A stretch of 64,000 nt of DNA from Cristatella mucedo (lineage: Eukaryota > Bryozoa > Phylactolaemata > Cristatellidae), in the NCBI GenBank assembly GCA_009760855.2, contig WPIO01000046.1, positions 1,553,001 to 1,617,000 of the forward strand. The letters run 5' to 3'. Positions 25,630 through 35,954 of this stretch are shown here, one piece after another. The notes below the pieces were generated by a model. The model was not told where the DNA came from and searched no databases. It was given only the letters and a program-made list of their open reading frames with translations. The translations under genes and the position numbers were made by a program. Each line of letters starts with the position of its first letter. Positions within the stretch are counted from its first letter, which is position 1.

Positions 25630-25845
25630 CTAGTTCCATGCGACTCACTACCTCAACTGCTCTCCTGACTCAGCTATGCTTCCCACTTTCTCTTTGCTGC
25701 GTGAGACGAAGTCTATTGGCTACCGAATGCCTACCAACAGCTGCTTAGGCTGTGAGTGCGCTTTACAAAACTCTCCTTCGTAACACTCACATGATCTTTA
25801 TGACTTTGTGGAGTTACAGACGGAGATACATTACATTACATAAGG
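25630..25845 (+). mobile_element. F2 LINE 3' end
   Basis: Starts CATGCGACTCACTACCTCAAC and ends GGAGTTACAGACGGAGATAC plus CATTACATTACAT, the F2 terminus. Closely matches the corresponding part of the 15 kb copy. Confidence 0.85.
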
Positions 25846-25994
25846 AAAGCTGAGCAGAACTGATGCATCTTCAGCTGAGACTTAAATGGCGAAAAGTCGA
25901 TGCATATGGTGACATAAGCCGGAAGTGAGTTCCTGACTATCGTCGTAGATGAACCGAATGCCCAATCAAGAGCAATAGCAAAATGCGAGGGGCT

Positions 25995-26060
25995 AGGCGG
26001 TCGGATAGGCGGTCGGATAGGCGGTCGGATAGGCGGTCGGATAGGCGGTCGGATAGGCAG
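25995..26060. repeat. 12 bp minisatellite (GGCGGTCGGATA)5
   Basis: Five nearly perfect 12-base units. The minus strand reads as a Pro-Ile-Arg-Pro repeat, which is a by-product. Confidence 0.95.
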
Positions 26061-26124
26061 GCGAGTGTGCAAATGAGTGAAGCGTAGTCGGTCAGAGAGA
26101 GGATGGTAATGCCAATTTGATTTA

Positions 26125-27985
26125 TAATAATAATAATAATATTGCACTTGATAAAGCGCCCTCAGAGAACTTAATCTCTTTCTAGGCGCTTTACATTTGC
26201 AGCAAAGTGATACGCAATAGAATAGTAAGTAAAATCATGTTTGAAAAACAAACAAAATGAATAACATGGTTAGGGGTTACATGCACTGGGTCAGCATGCA
26301 AATGTGGTTAGTGGCAGCATGAACAGTGTCAGCACGCATAAGCACATCGAGGACGAATCACAAGGACCCACTAAATGCTGTCCTAAATAGGTATGTTTTT
26401 AAGTTTCTTTTAAATGTGGTCAGGTCAGGGGATGTTCTGATGCAGGTCGGGAGGGAGTTCCAGGCTGTGGGAGCATACGAGCTAAATGCACGGTCTCCAA
26501 AGGATTTAAGGTTTGTATGAGGTATTTCTAGACTGTTGGATTCCGAAAAGCGAGTGGTACGATGCTTTGCCTGATGGGGTAGTATATCTGAAAGATAGGC
26601 TGGAGCCATAGAATGAAGAGACCTAAAAGTGAGCGACAAAACCTTGAAGTCAATCCGTTGCTTGACTGGTAACCAGTGCAGGTCGGCGAGAAGTGGAGTA
26701 ATGTGGCAACTGCGACGCTCACGACAGACAAGCCTAGCTGCAGAGTTTTGCACCAGCTGCAATCGCCTGATCGCACATGCTGGTAGGCCAGTAAGCAGTG
26801 AGTTGCAGAAGTCGAGACGGGATGTCACGAATGCATGGACCAACTTGGACGTGGTATCCTTATCTAAACAAGCCCTAATTTTAGCAATGTTATGAAGCTG
26901 AAAATAGGCTGATTTGACTGTGGAGCTGATGTGGTCGTCTAACGAGAGGTCGCTTTGGAATATGACACCTAGATTTCGAGCTGATGCAACTGGAGATATG
27001 CTGGCAGAGCCAATTTTGAAAGTCAGCCTTTCCAATTTCTGAATAACACTAGGTTTGCCCATAACTAGTAAGTTAGTTTTATCATCGTTTAGTTTTAGAA
27101 AATTTGCTGCCATCCATGATCGGATGTCATCAATGCATGCAGCAAGTGAGTTGAGAGAATTTGAGGTGCTCGAAGGCTGGGAGGGATCAAAGCAAAGGTA
27201 CAACTGAGTGTCATCCGCATAGAAGTGAAAGCCTAGATTGTGCTTGGCAATCACATCAGCGAGAGGGAGAGTATAAACGGTGAAAAAGGACCGGACCTAG
27301 CACAGAGCCCTGAGGTACTCCATATTTTAGAGGTACTTCAGATGATCTTTGTCCATTCACGTCAACACTCTGGAGTCTCCCACTGAGATAGGACCTGAAC
27401 CACTGCAGAGCAGTGCCAGTGATGCCCAGGCGAGATGAGAGGCGCTCTAGAAGTACTTTGTGATCGATGGTATCAAAAGCTGCCGAAAGATCAAGCAAAA
27501 CAAGCACAGACACTCTACCCATGTCTGCATTCCTAAGTAGGTCGTTGTATACCCGAAGCAATGCTGACTCTGTGGAGTGATTAGCTCTAAAGCCAGACTG
27601 GAACTTACTAGCAAGGTGTGAGGTTTCGATATACGAGTTCAGCTGGTCTGCCACGACCCGTTCGAGTGTCTTTGATAGGAATGGTAGAAGGGAAACTGGG
27701 CGGTAGTTGCTCAAGTTCTCTTGGTCAAGTGTAGCTTTCTTGAGAAGTGACCTGACTACAGCTTTTTTGAAAGGTGCTGGGACCTGACCTGAGGCTAATG
27801 ACATATTAATGATGTTGGTTATGCATGGCAGCAGCAGATCAATGCAACGTAGGAGCAGGACAGTGGGAATAGGGTCCAGTGGACTTGATTTCTGATAAGA
27901 AGCGTGTGGTTTGGCTTGTTCCGATCGCGTCTGGCTTGCAAATGTGCACAAGTCCCTGAAGTCTTGAGAATTCCTGGTGGAGAGC
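26125..27985 (-). mobile_element. F1 LINE, best-preserved copy (5'-truncated)
   Basis: L2/CR1-like non-LTR retrotransposon. In element order: RT domain (27,985 to about 26,700), C-terminal region to the stop at 26,358, a 3'UTR of about 160 bases with GTGCTTATGCGTGCTGACAC, then the AAAGCGCC...GGCGCTTT stem-loop tail (26,147-26,205) and an (ATT)n end at about 26,126. At its 5' truncation point it directly meets the (ATT)n of another element's tail. Similarity by eye to the 33.6 and 44 kb copies is high, suggesting recent activity of the family. Confidence 0.93.
26358..27985 (-). pseudogene. F1 LINE reverse transcriptase, one frameshift
   Basis: Two frames on the minus strand, 28,044-27,256 and 27,254-26,358, together cover most of the RT and its C-terminal extension. 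Frame one has SSPLDPIPTVLL, SNYRPVSLLPFLSKTLERVV, FRANHSTESALLRV, LLDLSAAFDTIDH (motif A, first catalytic Asp) and YGVPQGSVLGPVLF (motif B). Frame two opens with GFHFYADDTQLYL (YADD, motif C, both catalytic Asp), then LNDDKTNLLVMGKP and the long CR1/L2-type tail ending NLKTYLFRTAF. The break is one extra base in an A5 run at 27,283-27,287 (T4 in the sister copy at 33.6 kb). All catalytic residues are intact; endonuclease and ORF1 are lost by 5' truncation. RT here normally copies its RNA at the nicked chromosomal target. Confidence 0.92.
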
Positions 27986-28030
27986 CTAATAATAATGCAC
28001 TTGATAAAACGCCCTAGTAGTCGAGATGCA
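27984..28030 (-). mobile_element. F1/S1 tail stub upstream of the F1 LINE
   Basis: AATAATAATGCACTTGATAAAACGCCC is the reversed F1 terminus, cut after about 30 bases. It lies directly behind the truncated 5' end of the large F1 copy, so that copy seems to have landed in the ATT run of an older tail. Confidence 0.7.
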
Positions 28031-28405
28031 TTTGTACTATCCAAACACCTTGGTATGAACCAATGAAAAAGATTTATTTATGCATTAGTCCGTGAATATG
28101 CTAGCTAGAATTATCAGTAGCATGGGTATAAAGCTCCAATTCATGTTCTATGGAAGCTGTGCATATTTTATTTATTAAATATAATTATCTCAGCAGTCGT
28201 ATAGTTATCATATAACACTCACAGTTAACATTTTTGACGACTATTGAACGCTAAGTTTTTGGTTTCCTCCTACTAGGTCAGTCGACACTCCGGCTTGTAT
28301 ACTAACGCAAAGGTGGACTTTTTCAGGGGATAGGCTAACATATATGCACATGTATGTATATTTATGCAGTTGATGGTGATGTATATCGATGTATATATAT
28401 ATGAA
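28031..28405. other. No feature recognised
   Basis: AT-rich DNA of unknown nature. Confidence 0.4.
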
Positions 28406-28411
28406 TAAAGT

Positions 28412-28679
28412 CAGCGTCCGACTTAAGAAATAGATTAAGACCGGAAAACGTGTCGTAAATCAGATTTTTGTAAGTCGGGAATGGTATGTGATACGTTTTA
28501 CCACGGTACGTTCGGGCGAAGACATAAAGAGATAAGCGAATTGAGTTTTATAAATAATTAAAAATAAGAAATTTTAACACTTAAATAAGATTACATTTAG
28601 TACATAATTTCCTCCCTACTGTTTGCAGCTTGGTCGAGTTAATTTCTCCGAATTTTCCTAAGTGGAAATGTCTTAAGTC

Positions 28680-28685
<6 letters not shown>
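28412..28685. mobile_element. Short non-autonomous Tigger-like element (MITE)
   Basis: Begins CAGCGTCCGACTTAAGAAAT and ends CTTAAGTCGACTA, imperfect inverted termini, flanked by TA on both sides. The first 110 bases (GACCGGAAAAC, GGGAATGGTATGTGATACG) match the end of the Tigger relic at 52.2 kb, so the two are related. Confidence 0.65.
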
Positions 28686-28745
<60 letters not shown>

Positions 28746-28759
28746 GACTTAAGACATTT
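28666..28759. repeat. 94 bp palindrome around (TA)n
   Basis: AAATGTCTTAAGTCGACTA (28,666-28,684) and its exact reverse complement (28,741-28,759) flank a pure TA run. The whole block is self-complementary. Confidence 0.9.
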
Positions 28760-28777
28760 ACACACACACACACACAC

Positions 28778-28848
<71 letters not shown>
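28760..28848. repeat. Compound (CA)n(TA)n(TG)n(TA)n
   Basis: ACACAC, then TATATA, then TGTGTG, then TA again; CA and TG arms can fold back on each other. Confidence 0.92.
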
Positions 28849-29647
28849 CAGGTGGTACCTCGGTTTACGAGTTTAATTTGTTACCTGCCGAAGTTTGTAA
28901 CTCAAATTACTCGAATGTCAAATCAATTTTTCTCATTAAAATGCCACTAGTCCGTTCCGGACCCCCAGAAAAACTGCGATTTTGTGTCACGTATTTTTAA
29001 ATTACAGTACTTATAAATAAGATTGTTTTAAAAACAATACAATAGAATGTATTGCAATAAATAGGTTTTATTAATCCGAATGGACGGGAGTAACTTGGAG
29101 ATCAGACGACTTGAAGATGCTAATAAAGTTAGAGGAGAAAGGCTGAAATTAATTTCTGGATCTTATTCGCCGATTTTTACCCTTTGTTGCAAGGGATAAA
29201 AACTTGTCCAATGAGGTCTGCTTCATCCTTCCTTTCAGAATGTTTCTGAAATGAATGAGGCAAGTGTCCTTAAATAGCTCTGTTGCACGCTCTGTTGAAA
29301 CTTTATCTGGGTGTTTCTTCTGAAAAAAGCCCAAAAGTTTCTTCCACATCCCGAACATTTCCTTGATCTCACTTGTAGAGATAGCCTCCACCGTGTCACC
29401 TATTCCTATCTCCTGCACAACCTCCGTGTGCTGCTGCTGAGTCTGCAGCTCTTCTAGCTCAGCCGCAGTTCACGACGTGACGCTGCGGCAAGTAGCAATG
29501 GAGTATCTGAAGCTGGCTCGCAATCAGAATTTTAGCTCGAAACTCAAAGCAAAAAATCGGCCGAGAGACAGCTCGTATCTCAAAACACTCGTATGTCGAG
29601 ACACTCGTAAGCCGAATGCACCACTATATACTCGTAAGCCGAGGTAC

Positions 29648-29651
<4 letters not shown>
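28849..29651 (-). mobile_element. Tigger/pogo-type DNA transposon, internally deleted
   Basis: Inverted termini: CAGGTGGTACCTCGGTTTAC at 28,849, and GTAAGCCGAGGTACCACTA at the other end (29,633-29,651). Both sit in TA, the target duplicated by this superfamily. About 800 bases remain, encoding only the C-terminal end of a transposase. The right terminus is partly duplicated (CTCGTAAGCCGA twice, 29,604 and 29,631). Confidence 0.85.
29150..29470 (-). pseudogene. Tigger transposase, C-terminal remnant
   Basis: Reads LEELQTQQQHTEVVQEI, then ISTSEIKEMFGMWKKLLGF, FFQKKHPDKVSTERATELF, DTCLIHFRNILKGRMKQTSLDKFL. This is the tail of Tigger-like transposases, where a helical region follows the DDE core and the protein ends in RQKQTSLDRFL-type text. 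The frame is open for about 100 codons, starting after a stop at about 29,475. The DNA-binding and DDE domains are missing, so it could not transpose by itself. The A/E/Q-rich Q-Q-Q-H run comes from CAG codons. I know the match from family resemblance only. Confidence 0.75.
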
Positions 29652-29695
<44 letters not shown>

Positions 29696-29708
29696 ATATA
29701 CAGTGTAT
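29652..29708. repeat. (TA)n(TG)n microsatellite
   Basis: TA run, TG run and a short TA run directly after the Tigger terminus. Confidence 0.9.
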
Positions 29709-30300
29709 ATATATACCTATGGGCATGTATTGATATCTATATCTCCATACAATCATGAAGACTATGTAGATGAGGTTAAAAATTGCCTGTAGCTCACTTT
29801 ATGCCTAAGCATATCTTCGTGCACAAATGGTAGCTAACAAATTTCTTTTCATCGAACAAAGAAAGTAAGAGTTATAGCAGATATGGCTGCAGTTCAGAAT
29901 TGTGGAGGTTAATTTTTCAGAATAGAATCCACAGAACGAATTCTTTTGATACCAAAGGCCCGCCGGCAAAAAGTGATATATGATTTATTGTCCTGACAGG
30001 TCGTGAGGCCGCCACGAGTAAGCTGACACTAGTTTAGCAGTTAAGCTACGCATGAAGAAGTTGGCACTAAGGATTTTGCTTCGTCTAGGCAAAACAACCA
30101 CGAGCCATTGCTGCTTCTTTAGCAAAGAGGACATGTGACCAAATTTCTCTATTCGTAGCGGCTAAAGAGGTTCGATGACTTTCTTGACAGCACTGCCAAT
30201 ATTGATTCACTGTTTTTTAGTCGTGAGAGAACAGAAAAGTTGCAAAGTTTTTGTCAGCTGACACCGGGCTTTGTGCTTCCAGACAAAGCTGTATATGTAT
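29709..30300. other. No feature recognised
   Basis: Unique-looking sequence without long frames. Confidence 0.4.
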
Positions 30301-30302
30301 GT

Positions 30303-30560
<258 letters not shown>

Positions 30561-30965
30561 AGGTATGTGCTTTCAAATGCCATGAATTGCATCAGGAACG
30601 GCAGGAAAAGGAAGTCTCGAGAGATAATGCAAATTTTATTAATGCATTCCTAAATCTATGACAACAAAATTTTGGCAAGCAGAAGCCCCGGGGGGGGCTC
30701 CTTAGAGATCCTTAAAAAATTCGTTTTCATCTGAACTTTCTTCTAGTGAATTCGTGCGGCAACCTTGTCCATTGAGTTACTGGGAAACTCCTTTTTATAA
30801 AAGGCACAATCAAAGTATACCTGTAAGGTGTGCTCTAATAAGCACTTCCCATTGCTTATCCAGATTCATTTTTGCGAAGTGCATGCATTTTTAGTAGCTA
30901 TATGTACGTATGAAGATAGTATGAGAGCAAGAGAGACTCTATGACAGGGACGAGAGGAAGCAAGA
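30561..30965. other. No feature recognised
   Basis: About 400 bases, with a G-rich run at 30,690-30,696; nothing I can name. Confidence 0.4.
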
Positions 30966-30967
30966 AA

Positions 30968-31073
<106 letters not shown>

Positions 31074-31270
31074 AAAGGAGGGTCACAAAGATGAAAGAGA
31101 GAGAGAGAGAGACGTGGATAGTGGCAGTAGTAGCTAGAAGGCAAAAATAAAATATAGTTTACGGAGAAGGGAAGAGAGAAGAGGATAGAGCTTGAAGAAA
31201 CCCCTAGGTGTTCACCAAGCCACAGCAGCTTTTGTTTTGCTCCTAGTTGATGGAGCAAGAATTAGGGTGC

Positions 31271-31271
<1 letters not shown>

Positions 31272-31332
<61 letters not shown>
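31272..31332. repeat. (GA)n microsatellite, 60 bp
   Basis: Uninterrupted GA repeat. Confidence 0.96.
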
Positions 31333-31333
<1 letters not shown>

Positions 31334-31779
31334 AAGAGAGACCAGACCGTGGTAATACAAACAAATCAAAAATTCTGTAATGGATGAAGACACAAACCTT
31401 GACCCCGATCACGCAGATGAGACAGACACATCGTGATGTTTTGGAATAGCTTTTTCTCAAAAATGAGACCCGCCAAGTCAAGTTGCCTTTGTAATTCTTA
31501 CGTTCCTTCTCTTCGAGCACAGCAGCAGCAGCAGCTCACAAGTAGCTTTGGCTGTGTCGGAAGGAAGGGACATAATGCAAGGCAGCAGATCTTCATGCAG
31601 CCACAAGGAGTCAGCATTCAATCACGTCTTAACTATGTAAATTGTATGGCAAATTTTTGTGCAAGAGCGAGTTGAAATAGCCACCCTTCGTTTAAATATG
31701 CTGCAAGCTAATATTTTCTCGAGTTTAAGAATTTTGATGTATGTGTTCTTGCAAAAGATGTTTTTTGCTAATTCTCTGA

Positions 31780-31990
31780 GAGCTTCACACTGGCTCATGC
31801 TTTGAGGTATGGCACATGCATGGCACCATCCGCTCTTCTGACTCTATTTGCTTAGCTGAACCTCTGCTCAACTTCAAATTATTTTTTAAGACTATGCATT
31901 CAGTTCGTATGCTTCATAAGCATAGAATTTACTACCGACCAACGTCACGACATCCACTGAGTTAAAGAAGCATTGCATATACACGTATAC
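31780..31990 (+). mobile_element. F1-like LINE fragment, old
   Basis: TTCAGTTCGTATGCTTCATAAGC and GAATTTACTACCGACCAACGTCACGACATC match the F1 codons for FSSYAPKAWNSLPTxVTTS with many changes. Confidence 0.55.
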
Positions 31991-32094
31991 ATTCTTCGAT
32001 CCTTTTGCAGACCCAATGCCGTGGTGCACTATTGTGCACGTGTTCTGCCTAGTTGCAATCTACTAACGGTCAAAATAGTAAAAAATAATAATAT

Positions 32095-32270
32095 TTTTAG
32101 TTGTACCTAATAGAACGACATCTCTTTCTGTGCATTTTACATATGCTAGAAAGGAAGCTTGTCAATTGGTTAATGCACAGTTTGGGAACAAACACGCACG
32201 CCAAGGACAATTCACTTGGGCGAAGAAAATGCTGTGAGGAACTGGTGGGTATTTAGCGTGTGACGTGAAA
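32095..32270 (-). mobile_element. F1-like LINE 3'UTR, reversed, old
   Basis: CATCTCTTTCTGTGCATTTTAC, ATATGCTAGAAAGGAAGC and AAGGACAATTCACTTGGG follow the order of the reversed F1 3'UTR. Confidence 0.55.
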
Positions 32271-32364
32271 AACTGGTTCAGGGGACCAAGCAAGTGAGGC
32301 TTACATGGTAGGTCTGCCTCGAGGATCGTGCATCGTATGCCCATGCTGCTTCGGAGAGGCTCGG

Positions 32365-32369
<5 letters not shown>

Positions 32370-32429
<60 letters not shown>
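32370..32429. repeat. (TC)n microsatellite, 60 bp
   Basis: Uninterrupted TC repeat, preceded by GAGAAC. Confidence 0.96.
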
Positions 32430-32433
<4 letters not shown>

Positions 32434-33030
32434 GCTGTGCAAGTCAGGAATTGGGTCCGCGAATTGCGCATTACTGCACTAAAGCAAATAAGAATTGTCA
32501 AATATTCGAGTGGTTGCATAAATTGGCTCTTCAAATAAAGCATGCGATTTGGTGTTTTTACTTTATGTCGCAGTAAGTGTATTATTACTTAATTACTCAG
32601 TGTGTGCTTGCCTAGGAGTCTAGGCACTTGAACGATTATATTATCATTCTGTATATATGCCGTATATTTGCTAGTATTCTGCATTTATGCTTTTTATGCC
32701 TGTATTATGTCTGTTTATAAGAGCAGTCTGTCAATACAGGCAGTTTGGGAGTTTACTGAGTTGCATATTTGGCAGTTTTGGTAGAATTTCACGTCTGCAT
32801 CAGCTGCAGGGGTGCCACAGGATGCACATGATCGGTGGCCTTGTGTCGTCAAGAGACGTGTCATCCCCACTGCCAGGCAGCTCGGAGCTAGCTAGCTGTT
32901 GACCCGTGGCTGTGGGCTTTCGGTGAAGTCTGACAGAATCTTAGACTATAAGCTTAAAGCGGCTGGGCTCCTCGAATTGTAATGCAAATGTGATGATTGA
33001 TCGCAATCTGTACCTCTACAAAGCCGAAAA
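32430..33030. other. No feature recognised
   Basis: About 600 bases with no match I know. Confidence 0.4.
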
Positions 33031-33034
33031 GATT

Positions 33035-33622
33035 AAGTGGGTGTTACACTGAAGAGTTTCCAAAGTGCACACAAAGCATAAGCGAATTTCCGTACGAATT
33101 CGTCAGCCGACAGACTTCATCTCACGCAACACGAGAAAGTGAGAGGCAAAGCTGAGTCAGAAGCACAGTTTAGGTGATGAGTAGCATGGAACTAGCAGCT
33201 GAGGACAGCTAGACAGGAAGTGCCTCAATTGGCAGCAGGAGAGTAGATGCTGTTGTTGCATACGAATGGTGGATGTGAGTTCCACAGTCTAAGACCAGTA
33301 TAGCAAAAGCTTCTGCCACCAACAGTCTTTAGGCAGAGTAATTGAACAGCTAATTTATTGCCCATACAGGACCTGAGGGCACGAAGAGGCCGAAACTGGT
33401 GCAGCAGTTCAGCTGGGTGCGAAGGAGCCAAGCTGTGGCCGGCCTTGTGGATCAGCATAATAACTTTGCTCTGTATCTGTTCATAGTGGCCCGGCCAAAA
33501 TGTCACTGAAATAATCTAGCCAAGACAGAACTAGGGAGCTAGTTCGATTTTTGCAAGCCACTGTGGTAAACCGTCCCTAATTTTAGATAGGGACCAGACA
33601 TGATGGCTAGCTGTGGAGGCAG
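33035..33622 (-). mobile_element. F2 LINE, reverse orientation
   Basis: Minus strand reads EQIQSKVIMLIHKAGHSLAPSHPAELLHQF, RPLRALRSCMGNKLAVQLLCLKTV and GLRLWNS, plus the 3' end (CTTTCTCGTGTTGCGTGAGATG, CACCCACTT). About 590 bases; stops and frameshifts. Confidence 0.85.
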
Positions 33623-33626
33623 TCTT

Positions 33627-34815
33627 CTTGGTGAAACAGGGCTCCGTGCTAGGTCCGGTTCTTTTCACGGTTTATACTATCCCTCTTGCTGATGTGATTG
33701 CCAAGCACAATCTAGGCTTTCACTTCTATGCAGATGACACTCAGTTGTACCTTTGCTTTGATCCCTCCCAGCCTTCGAGCACCTCGAATTCTCTCAACTC
33801 ACTTGCTGCGTGTATTGATGACATCCGCACATGGGTGGCAGCAAATTTCCAAAAATTAAACGATGATAAAACTAACTTACTAGTTATGGACAAACCCAGT
33901 GTGCTTCACAAATTGGAAAGGCTGGCGCTCAAAATTGGCTCTGCCAGCATATCTCCTGGTGAATCAGCTCGAAATCTAGGTGTCATGTTCCAAAGTGACC
34001 TCTCGTTAGACGACCACATCAGCTCCACAGTCAAATCTGCCTATTTTCAGCTACATAACATTGCTTAAATTCGGGCTTGTTTAGATAAGGATACCACGTC
34101 TAAGTTGGTCCATGCATTCGTGACATCCCATCTCGACTTCTGCAACTCACTGCTTACTGGCCTACCGGCATGTGTGATCAGGCGATTGCAGCTGGTGCAA
34201 AACAGCTAGGCTTGTCTGTCGTGAACGTCGCAGCTACCATATCACACCACTTCTCACCGACCTGCACTGGCTACCAGTCAAGCAACAGATTGACTTCAAG
34301 GTTTTGTCGCTCACTTTTAGGTCCCTTCATTCTTTGGCTCCAGCCTATCTCTGAGATCTACTCCCCCACGAGGCCAAGCATCGTACCACTCGCTTTTCGG
34401 AATCCAACAGTTTACCAATACCTCGTACAAACCTCAAATCCTTTGGAGACCGTGCATTTAGTTCGTATGCTCCCAAAGCCTGGAACTCCCTCCCGACTTG
34501 CATCACAACATTCCCTGACTTGACACCATTTAAAAGAACTTAAAAACACACCTATTTAGGGCAGCATTTAGTGGGTCCCTGTGATTCGTCCTTCATGTGC
34601 TTATGCGTGCTGACACTGTGCATGCTGCCACTAACCACATTTGCATGCTGACCCTGTGCATGTCACCCCTAACCATGTTATTCATTTTGTTTGTTTATCA
34701 AGCATGATATTAATCACCATTCAATTGCATTTCCCTTTGCAGCAAATGTAAAGCGCCTAGAAAGAGATCGAGTTCTCTGAGGGCGCTTTATCAAGTGCAT
34801 TATTATTTTTATTAT
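33627..34815 (+). mobile_element. F1 LINE, truncated just before RT motif C
   Basis: Starts at KQGSVLGPVLFTVYTIPL (RT motif B), then GFHFYADDTQLYL (YADD intact), LNDDKTNLLVMDKPS, and RNLGVMFQSDLSLDDH up to a TAA at 34,066-34,068, where sister copies have an AAA codon. A small deletion near 34,200 shifts the frame for the rest, which still reads HWLPVKQQIDFKVL and APKAWNSLP. The 3'UTR and the intact stem-loop tail (34,750-34,789) end in an (ATT) run at 34,800-34,817. Young but dead. Confidence 0.92.
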
Positions 34816-34829
34816 TATAACTTTCAAAA

Positions 34830-35050
34830 TGTATGCAGTTGTCAAAGGCGATATCTAAATTCCAAGGGCTTAGTGACAGTCGCACAACAGAACCACCTAT
34901 TAGAATAGCAAAGTCTTCTAGTCCAGCCACAAGTTTGGGGTCCTATGAGTAATAGTTCTGTTTTATCGTAGTTAAGTTTAAGGAAACTTGTCAAAATCCA
35001 GGATTAAATTTTTGCAAAGCATTCATTTTATCAGTCACTGCAGAAGTTGA
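34830..35050 (-). mobile_element. F4 LINE RT fragment, old
   Basis: Minus strand gives NLTTIKQNYYS, DPKLVAGLEDF and SVVRLSLSPWNLDI, a third LINE lineage whose other piece lies at 48.5 kb. It corresponds to the region after RT motif C. Confidence 0.55.
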
Positions 35051-35650
35051 AGAAGAAGTTGCAGAAGTCGCTGCAGAAGTAATCTGATGCAAGAGTTCTC
35101 TGGCTGATGTTTCTTCGCTAGACTTTATCTGTGACGTGCAGAAAAAGGGTACTCAGTAGGATGCAAACGCTTCGGTGGTCATAGATTAGTAGGCCAGTGT
35201 GTAACTGCACACGGGGTGAATGGGTTCTGGGAGCAGTAACACTCGTGTCGGCAATCGTATTCTCATAGCTGAGCAGGCACTGTAGTATGACCGTGCACAG
35301 TCGCGTCCATATCCACACTATTTTGCAAAACTACATGCCGGCTAGGGTTTGTGTTGATCGATTCTTGAAAGAATTAGGGCCGGTTATGTTAACGGTGGCT
35401 TTGTCAACGACTGATGTGCATGCACATAATGGTGACAGAGTCAATTGCTCTTTGATAATATCGGATGCACTCACAGGCAGAGCACACTATGCATAGCAAT
35501 TAGGTAAACTTGAGCTGCAATGCTGTGTTTATGTATTGGTGCAGCCCCTTTTTACTTTAACTCATTTTCATTTAACTTAAAGATCCCCCAGCTGCCTAGA
35601 AATGGCGATAACACAAGAAAGAACTAACTTGTAATGTGTATGTATGCATA
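35051..35650. other. No feature recognised
   Basis: About 600 bases; the start has a GCAGAAGT tandem (35,038-35,080). Nothing else is seen. Confidence 0.4.
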
Positions 35651-35652
35651 AT

Positions 35653-35775
35653 GTATCTCCTTCTGTAACTCCACAGAGTCATAAAGACTATGTGGGTGTT
35701 ACGAAGGAGAGTTTTGTGTAGCACACTCACAGCCTAAGCGGCTTTCGGTACGCATTCGGTAGCCAACTAACTTGC
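35653..35775 (-). mobile_element. F2 LINE 3' end, reverse
   Basis: ATCTCCTTCTGTAACTCCAC, AAAGACTATGTGGGTGTTAC and TAAGCGGCTTTCGGTACGC are the reversed F2 terminus. Confidence 0.85.
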
Positions 35776-35954
35776 TGTCGAGGCTTTCAGAACTGAAGTA
35801 CACAGCAGCCTGTGGCGCATTACAATAATTATGCACTGATTAGAGCTCAGTCTACACTTCGATAAAATATCATTACAACACCGTGTCATCCAAATAAAAA
35901 ACTGCAACACGAGAGGCTTTCATTTAGTGAGGAGACCGTAGCTTCTCTCTGGGA

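Noticed and set aside
26100-28044. F1 element as an exogenous or endogenous virus
   Set aside because: It is a non-LTR retrotransposon: YADD-type RT with CR1/L2-like C-terminus and microsatellite tail, no envelope, capsid or LTRs.
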